Part shown: in pieces, positions 58,043 through 64,000 of the stretch
Layout: each line of letters begins with the position of its first letter
Numbering within the stretch: the first letter of the stretch is position 1
NCBI GenBank assembly: GCA_964474375.1
Contig: CAYYSG010000001.1
Location: 1-64,000 of the forward strand
DNA length: 64,000 bases
Source: 2-01-FULL-33-17 sp964474375
GTDB lineage: Bacteria > Patescibacteriota > Minisyncoccia > Phycocordibacterales > UBA9973
Reading direction: 5' to 3'
The notes under the pieces: generated by a model
Told to the model about the DNA's origin: nothing
What the model saw: the letters and a program-made list of their open reading frames with translations, nothing else
Database searches by the model: none
Position numbers and translations under genes: made by a program

Positions 58043-59830
58043 TTACATTTTTTCTACCGGTTCTATGCCTAGAATATTTAGTCCGTGTTTGATAGTTTTA
58101 GCTGTTGCTTCTAGTACTGCTAATTTCTCACTTACATTCGGGCTGTCGTCCAGAATTTTTTCATCGTTATAGAATTTGTTAAATGCTGATGCTAACCCCA
58201 GTAAATAATGTGCTATTCCGTGTACGGAAAGATGTTCTCTTGCTGAACCCAGTGTTATTGGGTAAGCATTAATAGTTCGCAGTACATCGTGTGCAGTATT
58301 ACCCGCTTGGGCTACTACTTCTATTCCTCGGTTTTTTGCTTCGCGGAGTATCGACTGAATACGTGCATAAGTATACATTACATATACACCACTATCCCCT
58401 GATATGCTAATGGATTCATTTATATCGAATGCCATGTTCATATTCTTTTCGCATTTTAGGATACTGAATTTTGTTGCACCTAACGCTATTTTTTCAGCTA
58501 AATCAGGTTCATCTGTCGCCTGTAACCTATTCCCTGTAACTTCTAAAACTTTTTCTTTTACTATATCAAGCAAATCGTCTATTAGTAGTACAGTCCCTGC
58601 GCGTGATGACATTTTTTTAAAGTTGCCGTCAATGTCTTTTAGTCCCATGTATCCATATGGAATATGAATAAAGTCATCGTATTTGCCTATGCCTAGCTGT
58701 TCACAAACTGCAAAAAGTTGCTTCATTGCTAGACTTTGTTCGGGTCCTATAACCCAAATCAATTTGTCAGCATTGTAGGTTTTCTTTTTTAAATCTGTTA
58801 ATGCTATGTCTTGGGTTATATATAGTGCAGTTCCATCGTTCTTTAACAGTATTGTTTCTGGAATGTTGTAGTTCTCTTCTATCTGAGTCAGGATTGCTCC
58901 ATCTTCTAATTTTTTAAAAATACCTTTTTCTAAACCTTGCTCTACATAGTCTTTGCCTTTTTGGTAATGTTCATGTTCATGCCAGACCTTGTCCCATTTG
59001 TTACCTAATCTACTCAGGGTCATTTCCATACCAGCGTATGAATAGTCCAAGATGTGTTGCCATAATTTCCATGTATCTTCATCTTTGTTTTCCCAGTCTA
59101 GTACCATTTGGCGAATTATCTTATCGATTTTCTCGTCATTTTTTCTTAACTCTTCCCCGCCAGTGTAGCAAGCGGTTACGAATACATCTGGCCTTAAATT
59201 TTTATCTTCGGGGGTGTGCCAAGCATCTTTATTTTTAACCCAGTATTTTGTATCAATAGGTGTTTCATTATTTTTTCGCTCTAGTGCTAGGAAGCCATAC
59301 ATTGCTTTGGCTATAGCTATTCCCCTGTTGTTGTCCACCGCATCGCGTGTCACCCGAGCGCCAAAATTTTCCATCAAGTTCGCCAGACTCATTCCAACCA
59401 AGTTGTTACGCAAATGCCCTAAATGCATAGCTTTGTTTGGGTTCGGACTGGTGTGTTCGATTACCCAATGAGTGTCAGTGTCTTTATTTGATTTAAAAAT
59501 CTCCTTATTATTTAAAATACTATTTAATACATTTATTCTAGCGTTATCGTTAATAAATATATTAATTAGCCCTGGACCAGCTACTTCTATTTTTTCTACT
59601 AGGTCTCCTATTTTTTCATCTAGAAATGTTTTAATTTCTTTAGCTAATTCTGTTGGGTTTTGTTTTGCTATTTTTGCTACACGCAAGGCTATATTTGTAG
59701 TTAGGTCACCGTGCTGAGTATAAGCCGGTATAGACAAAGAGCTTGGTTCGTTATAACCAAGTTCTTTTATGTGTGCATCTAGAACCTCTTCTATTTTAAA
59801 AAGAGGAAAATTATCAGGACTATTTTTCAT
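58043..59830 (-). CDS. argS: Arginyl-tRNA synthetase
   Basis: This class I synthetase charges tRNA-Arg. The N-terminal additional domain (about 1-110) is present. The HIGH motif is in SPNPNKAMHLGHLRN near residues 128-142, and a KMSKS-like loop is FKKMSSRAGTVL near 404-415. The C-terminal anticodon-binding (DALR) domain is present with VYVMYTYARIQSIL near 483-496 and LLGLASAFNKFYND. The length (595) is normal. It begins 9 nt after the stop of the upstream surface-protein gene and lacks its own -10 box, so it is probably read from that gene's promoter. Confidence 0.95.
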   Translation of the reverse strand: MKNSPDNFPLFKIEEVLDAHIKELGYNEPSSLSIPAYTQHGDLTTNIALRVAKIAKQNPTELAKEIKTFLDEKIGDLVEKIEVAGPGLINIFINDNARINVLNSILNNKEIFKSNKDTDTHWVIEHTSPNPNKAMHLGHLRNNLVGMSLANLMENFGARVTRDAVDNNRGIAIAKAMYGFLALERKNNETPIDTKYWVKNKDAWHTPEDKNLRPDVFVTACYTGGEELRKNDEKIDKIIRQMVLDWENKDEDTWKLWQHILDYSYAGMEMTLSRLGNKWDKVWHEHEHYQKGKDYVEQGLEKGIFKKLEDGAILTQIEENYNIPETILLKNDGTALYITQDIALTDLKKKTYNADKLIWVIGPEQSLAMKQLFAVCEQLGIGKYDDFIHIPYGYMGLKDIDGNFKKMSSRAGTVLLIDDLLDIVKEKVLEVTGNRLQATDEPDLAEKIALGATKFSILKCEKNMNMAFDINESISISGDSGVYVMYTYARIQSILREAKNRGIEVVAQAGNTAHDVLRTINAYPITLGSAREHLSVHGIAHYLLGLASAFNKFYNDEKILDDSPNVSEKLAVLEATAKTIKHGLNILGIEPVEKM

Positions 59831-59839
59831 TGATTTGTC

Positions 59840-61771
59840 TTAGAACTCTTTAAATACAGGGCCTTTACCTGGACATCTTGTTCCGACACATGTGGTGTTT
59901 GTGCTACATGTGTTTTGTACTTCCACGTCTACTGATTGAGTCAACGGTGTACCACTAGGGTTTGATGATTCCTGACATCCAGAAACAGTATATGTGTATG
60001 TTTGCCCTACTGTTAGATTACTTGCTGAACGAATATAATGCAAGTTAAAGTTATTTTGGTTTATTTTTGCACTATTACCACTTAGCCAGCTACGTTCACA
60101 TGATCCTGATACTAAATTGGACCCAATATAATGTATGTCTATATTATCCGCTGGTGTTACACAAGCATTAGCCGCTGTTACAGACAATGCTCCTGATGCA
60201 CATGATCTACTCATTGCTTTACCAGCAGTCCATAGGCTACCATCAAGCTTTTGGCATTGCAGTTGGTATATAATACTACCTGTTTGAGTTACTGCACCTG
60301 TAGTTTCGTCGTGTGTTGTTGGTCCATCATTTTCAGTTATGGTTGTACTACTACCCCAGTCTGGGTTATTAGTATTACCATCTATCATAGCCCGGCAAGT
60401 TCCGGATTTAACATTTTTTGTACTATAAGTAATAGTTACACCTGTATTACTACAAGGAATTATACTTGTGCTGTTTGTACTGTTGTCTTTTACACTAAAT
60501 GTAACTGTTGGTGTTGGTACTGTAACTGTAGTTTTAGCTGTAGCACTACCAGTTCGTACTGGGGTTGGTGGAGTACTGTCAGTACATCGCAATTCCCAGT
60601 TAGCTGTAGCGGTCAGGTTGTTTACTGTAATAGTATCTTCGAATATATCTTCTTTTGTACCATCGCTAGTTACACTAATGCCGCTTTGTACCACGTTGCC
60701 GTTGTTTAGCAGTGTTGCGCTACATCCATAAGGTATGTTTGTTACGGTGTAGTCTAGCGCAGCGCTTTCACCGTATATTTTATTTGCTGGTGCACTAAGA
60801 GTAACTTGTGGAGTAAAGTTTGATAGATTTACCAATACATCCCCTGTACCTTTTTTGCCACTGTATTCACATGTCAGAGTAAATGTCGTTGGGCTACTAA
60901 TGACGCCTACATTCAAAGTACCGCTGTCTATGTCAGTTCCTGTTGGTGTATAAGCATCCCATGTAGAATTAGCTGGACTTGATGATGTTGTTGCTGTACA
61001 GCCATTTGGTTTATTGGTTACTGTCCAAGACAATGTAACGTCCCCTGTATGTGAAACTGGGTTTGGGCTAGCAGTTATAGTAACTTTTGGCTTGTCGTTG
61101 TCATCTATACAGTCAGCTCCTTGTGCTACTGCACACGATACTCCTCCACCTGTCGGGTTCATTTTTATCCAGCCGGCACCTTCAGCATAATTACTGTCAC
61201 CTGGCGCCCTGTTTCCTCCACCCCAAGCAAATCCTGTAAAAGCGTTAGAAGTACTGTATGCTACGCCGAAATTACTACCCTTAAACCCTATCCAGCCATC
61301 GTATCCGCCCAGTTCAGATGCTGGTCTTAAATTTCCAGAACAGCCTGATTGGTATACAAAACAAAACCTTGCATAGCCGACTAGTTTATAGCCACCATCG
61401 TCAACTAAATGCACATTACAAGGTCCATCTTGGCTTTGGTTGTTAGGATTTGTTTGACAAGCGGTCTTAGCACTTGGAAATTCACTATCGTCGAATCCTC
61501 CGAATTTTATATAGCCATATCTTTCGCTCCAAGCATATCCATTTAATTCCCAGCTGGTGCGGTCAAAAGTAACTTTGTATTCAGTATTACTAACAGCAGT
61601 ATTTGACCCGGTTGAAGTATTGTTAAAGTTAATCCAGCCAACTCCCCCGAATGGGGTATTGTCTGCTCCCCATGCGTAACCCTTGAGGTCAACAGTTGCC
61701 GCGGACATTATGTTGGTTATTCCGAAGAATAAAAATATAGCAAAACTAAAGATCTTGAAAAAAGATTTCAT
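59840..61771 (-). CDS. Secreted surface protein with GYAW...GWI.F repeats
   Basis: This 643-residue exported protein has a signal peptide (to about residue 24). The first 200 residues carry four imperfect repeats: LKGYAWG...GVGWINF, LNGYAWSERYGYIKF, LVGYARF...GYDGWIGF and FTGFAWGG...GAGWIKM. This repeat is common on Patescibacterial surface proteins. Three or more Ig-like domains with Cys pairs follow (SWTVTNKPNGCTA, LDYTVTNIPYGCSA). There is no C-terminal helix, so it may be released or wall-bound. The start at 61771 replaces a TTG two codons upstream; TATAAT lies 8 nt before. Confidence 0.72.
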   Translation of the reverse strand: MKSFFKIFSFAIFLFFGITNIMSAATVDLKGYAWGADNTPFGGVGWINFNNTSTGSNTAVSNTEYKVTFDRTSWELNGYAWSERYGYIKFGGFDDSEFPSAKTACQTNPNNQSQDGPCNVHLVDDGGYKLVGYARFCFVYQSGCSGNLRPASELGGYDGWIGFKGSNFGVAYSTSNAFTGFAWGGGNRAPGDSNYAEGAGWIKMNPTGGGVSCAVAQGADCIDDNDKPKVTITASPNPVSHTGDVTLSWTVTNKPNGCTATTSSSPANSTWDAYTPTGTDIDSGTLNVGVISSPTTFTLTCEYSGKKGTGDVLVNLSNFTPQVTLSAPANKIYGESAALDYTVTNIPYGCSATLLNNGNVVQSGISVTSDGTKEDIFEDTITVNNLTATANWELRCTDSTPPTPVRTGSATAKTTVTVPTPTVTFSVKDNSTNSTSIIPCSNTGVTITYSTKNVKSGTCRAMIDGNTNNPDWGSSTTITENDGPTTHDETTGAVTQTGSIIYQLQCQKLDGSLWTAGKAMSRSCASGALSVTAANACVTPADNIDIHYIGSNLVSGSCERSWLSGNSAKINQNNFNLHYIRSASNLTVGQTYTYTVSGCQESSNPSGTPLTQSVDVEVQNTCSTNTTCVGTRCPGKGPVFKEF

Positions 61772-61779
61772 ATACAATT

Positions 61780-61785
61780 ATTATA
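61780..61785 (-). promoter_or_regulatory. -10 box
   Basis: TATAAT on the minus strand, 8 nt before the ATG at 61771. Confidence 0.65.
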
Positions 61786-61873
61786 CCAATTTGCAGTATT
61801 ATTTTGCAATAAAATAATGTTTGTGGTAAAGTCATTACATTATTACAAGATAATATTTGAAGTACAAATTAAT

Positions 61874-63181
61874 ATGTTAGACCTCAAAACCATGAAAACG
61901 GCTCTTGAAGCCCTGGGTGAAGAGCGCAAAATCCCAAGAGATAAGATTATTGACGCCATTGAGCAAGCTTTTGCTGCCGCTTATAAGAAAGATTACGGTA
62001 AAAAAGGCCAAATTGTTCGCGCCCATATGGACGTGGACACTGGAAAACTCGATTTTTACCAAGTAAAAATCGTAGTTGACGATACATTGGTTCGTATAGT
62101 TAACCAAGAAACAGAACACGAAGACTATGATGAGTCAGATACTCGCGTGCGTTACAACGAAGAACACCATATCTTTATTCAAGATGCGGAAATGATCAAA
62201 TCTGGTGTAAAACTAGAAGATGAAATCGTTTTTGCTCTTGAACCACAGGATGATTTTAGTCGTATTGCTGCCCAAACCGCAAAACAAGTCATAATGCAAA
62301 AAATCCGCGAAGCGGAACAAGCTGTTATTTTAGAAGAATTCGGAGCTAAAGAAGGTGACATTATAACAGGTACAGTAGACAAGATAGAACGCGGAATGGT
62401 TTCTATTTCTATTGGTAGAGCTTTTGCTATCCTAAGTCCAGAAGAACAAATCCCAGGCGAATTCTATCGTCGTGGTGAAAGAATCCGTGCTTATTTATAC
62501 AAGGTAGAACAAGGCCCAAGAGGTATTTCTATTCGAGTATCGCGTACTCACCCAAAGCTAATTGAAGCTTTGTTTGTAATGGAATCCCCTGAAATCGCTA
62601 GCGGTACAGTGGAAATTCGTGCTATTGCTCGCGAAGCCGGTGCTCGTACAAAAATTGCTGTAGTCTCACATGACCCAAGTATTGATCCGGTTGGATCATG
62701 TGTAGGACAAAAAGGTGTCCGTGTTACTGCTGTTATGAGTGAAATTCATGGCGAAAAAATAGACATTATTCCATGGGATGAAGACCCTGCAGTATTTGTA
62801 GCAAATGCTCTAGCCCCAGCACGCGTCTTTGATATTTTGATTGATGAAAACGAACATACTGCCGAAGTAGATGTTCCTGAAGATCAATTGTCATTAGCTA
62901 TTGGGCGTGGCGGACAAAATGTACGTCTTGCTGCAAAGCTAACTGGCTGGAAAATCGACATAAAAGGAAGTGAAGCTCAATACACATCCCCAGAAGAAAT
63001 CCTAGAAGAAACATTTGAAGAATTTTCAGAAGAAGCTCAAGAAATTGCGAATGTTAGTACAGAAGAACTAAATTCTCTTGAAGAAGTTAGTGATGCAGTA
63101 GAAGCATATGAAACACAAGAATTACCTGCCGACAAAGAGGTTACCGAAAACAATTTGGAAGACAGTGAATTAAAAGATTAA
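61874..63181 (+). CDS. nusA: Transcription termination/antitermination factor NusA
   Basis: NusA binds RNA polymerase and RNA and governs pausing and termination. Seen in order: the N-terminal domain (IDAIEQAFAAAYKKDYG near residues 25-41), S1 domain (EGDIITGTVDKIERGMVSI near 160-178), and two KH domains (VGSCVGQKGVRVTAVM near 273-288 and LSLAIGRGGQNVRLAAKLTGW near 338-358). A Glu-rich tail ends the 435-residue protein. The start at 61874 fits the family N-terminus; an upstream in-frame ATG (61817) would add 19 non-conserved residues. No 6-nt -10 box is present. Confidence 0.93.
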   Translation: MLDLKTMKTALEALGEERKIPRDKIIDAIEQAFAAAYKKDYGKKGQIVRAHMDVDTGKLDFYQVKIVVDDTLVRIVNQETEHEDYDESDTRVRYNEEHHIFIQDAEMIKSGVKLEDEIVFALEPQDDFSRIAAQTAKQVIMQKIREAEQAVILEEFGAKEGDIITGTVDKIERGMVSISIGRAFAILSPEEQIPGEFYRRGERIRAYLYKVEQGPRGISIRVSRTHPKLIEALFVMESPEIASGTVEIRAIAREAGARTKIAVVSHDPSIDPVGSCVGQKGVRVTAVMSEIHGEKIDIIPWDEDPAVFVANALAPARVFDILIDENEHTAEVDVPEDQLSLAIGRGGQNVRLAAKLTGWKIDIKGSEAQYTSPEEILEETFEEFSEEAQEIANVSTEELNSLEEVSDAVEAYETQELPADKEVTENNLEDSELKD

Positions 63182-63205
63182 TTAATGGATATTATCGTTA
63201 TATAA

Positions 63206-63233
63206 CCTATAACCTAATACCTATAACCTAATA
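63206..63233 (+). repeat. Tandem 14-bp repeat abutting the ppa start
   Basis: Two perfect copies of CCTATAACCTAATA (63206-63219 and 63220-63233), the second ending directly at the ATG. A related string (TATAACCTGTAACC, TTTAACCTAATA) precedes the trigger factor start. Confidence 0.85.
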
Positions 63234-63824
63234 ATGGCTAATATAAACATAAAACCAAGTAAATACATGTACAATTTACAACATGTATTACCTGCTTTTG
63301 CTGATGAGGACAAAAAAATAGTAAATGGACTTATTGAAATTACTCCAAATACTATTAATAAATACGAATATATTACCGAAGCCGGTATTTTAAAACTCGA
63401 CCGCGTAGGATATTCATCATTGGCTTACCCTATAACGTATGGACTTATTCCAAGAACTTGGGACGAAGACAGTGATTTGCTAGATGTAGTAGTGGCAAAT
63501 GTTACAGAAGAATTAATACCAGGATCTTTAGCAGAACTGCGTGTTATCGGTATTATGAAGTTCGAAGATGGTGGCGAAAGAGATGACAAAGTCATAACAG
63601 TGTTAAATGATGACAAAAGAGTTGAACACATCACCAAAGTCGAAGACCTGGGTGAACACTGGAAAAAAGAAATAGAACACTATTTCGAATACTACAAACA
63701 TCTTAAAAAGCCTGGTACTTGTAAGCCCCTTGGTTTCTTTGATGCGGACGAAGCCGTAAAGATTATAAAAGAGTGCGAAGAAAGATACGAAAAAGATTAC
63801 GCACCGAAATTAGAAGCAAATTAA
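63234..63824 (+). CDS. ppa: Soluble inorganic pyrophosphatase (family I)
   Basis: This enzyme hydrolyses pyrophosphate and pulls biosynthetic reactions forward. Signature segments are NKYEYITEAGILKLDRV near residues 41-57, YPITYGLIPRTWDEDSDLLDVVV near 64-86 (metal-binding Asp cluster) and GGERDDKVITV near 113-123. Additional conserved C-terminal motifs are EHYFEYYKHLK near 147-157. At 196 residues it is close to the usual 175-185. The gene follows nusA by 52 nt with a tandem 14-bp repeat in front of it. Confidence 0.93.
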   Translation: MANINIKPSKYMYNLQHVLPAFADEDKKIVNGLIEITPNTINKYEYITEAGILKLDRVGYSSLAYPITYGLIPRTWDEDSDLLDVVVANVTEELIPGSLAELRVIGIMKFEDGGERDDKVITVLNDDKRVEHITKVEDLGEHWKKEIEHYFEYYKHLKKPGTCKPLGFFDADEAVKIIKECEERYEKDYAPKLEAN

Positions 63825-63834
63825 TATTGTTTTT

Positions 63835-63903
63835 AATACATATCAATACTCCGCTCGCCAGTCCTCGCTATGCTGCGGAACCTCGCTTTGTATTATATGT
63901 ATT
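63835..63903. repeat. Long palindrome (REP-like), related to 42304-42391
   Basis: Arms AATACATAT(C)AATAC at 63835-63849 and GTATTATATGTATT at 63890-63903 pair over 14 bp with one bulge. The enclosed 40 nt are GC-rich with CTCGCCAG and GTCCTCG words and an inner CCGC/GCGG pairing. Confidence 0.75.
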
Positions 63904-63941
63904 TTAAAACTATAACCTGTAACCTTTAACCTAATAAATAT

Positions 63942-64000
63942 ATGTCAGCACAATATACAAAAAAAGATTTAGAAAATTCCCAAATTGAAATCACTGGAGT
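63942..64000 (+). CDS. tig: Trigger factor, N-terminal fragment (cut by window edge)
   Basis: Only the first 19 complete codons are present. They read SAQYTKKDLENSQIEITGV after Met, matching the usual start of trigger factor (K-x-L-E-x-S-Q-x-E-[IL]). Trigger factor is the ribosome-bound folding chaperone. The gene follows ppa after a palindrome and AACCT-type repeats. Confidence 0.6.
   Translation, partial: MSAQYTKKDLENSQIEITG

Noticed and set aside
61817..61873. Upstream ATG for nusA giving 19 extra residues
   Set aside because: The extra residues are not part of the NusA fold and the leader is AT-rich. MLDLKTMKTALEAL is a natural family start.
1..64000. CRISPR array, insertion sequence, prophage or restriction system
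   Set aside because: I saw no regularly spaced repeats, transposase, integrase, phage structural or restriction-modification proteins in any frame.

Overview
The window reads as a chromosome segment from a Candidate Phyla Radiation bacterium (Patescibacteria, most like Parcubacteria). The evidence is a low-GC genome with short spacers and reduced, divergent housekeeping proteins, a stripped-down type IV secretion cluster, two type IV pilus loci, cell-surface proteins with GYAW...GWI.F repeats, a ComEC split into two genes, and a standard genetic code with TGA used as stop. The lineage is inferred from protein features, not from a marker-gene tree.

Layout. 1-2311: end of mutM, a SpoU methyltransferase, tRNA-Lys(UUU) and a DsbA/DsbB-type disulfide pair. 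2373-11060: polA, holA, a membrane methyltransferase and a large anchored surface protein, interleaved with three genes that look imported. 11195-13359: a pilus ATPase and a pseudopilin. 13381-13690: a structured non-coding RNA locus with a consensus promoter. 13734-19898: ruvB, ruvC, a small acidic protein, tsaE, tyrS and a class A penicillin-binding protein. 19879-24875: the origin region, with dnaN, dnaA and DnaA boxes on one side and rpmH-rnpA-yidD-yidC-jag on the other. 24884-37184: a nine-gene minus-strand type IV secretion cluster. 37249-45702: split comEC, superoxide dismutase, rnhA, recJ, a HIT protein, a 2OG-Fe(II) oxygenase, pgk and tpiA. 45751-45865: a second small-RNA candidate. 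45870-53263: type IV pilus operon (pilB, pilC, pseudopilins, PilX-like). 53322-61771: secreted protein family, a Bacteroidota-type T9SS-sorted protein, argS and a GYAW-repeat surface protein. 61874-64000: nusA, ppa and the start of trigger factor.

How it fits together. Most genes build the envelope or reach outside the cell: pili, secretion apparatus, peptidoglycan hydrolases, DNA uptake, disulfide chemistry and anchored adhesins. This suits an organism that lives attached to other cells. The rest is core replication, repair and translation.

Most distinctive signals: (1) two secretion-cluster proteins share an identical 233-bp membrane module but carry different wall-degrading domains; (2) most mRNA promoters have a -10 box exactly 6 nt (sometimes 7 or 8) before ATG, which predicts leaderless transcripts, whereas two non-coding loci have full TTGACA-17-TATAAT/TATACT promoters; (3) about five single genes, including one with a T9SS sorting domain, look imported, and one of these is flanked by an exact 45-bp direct repeat.
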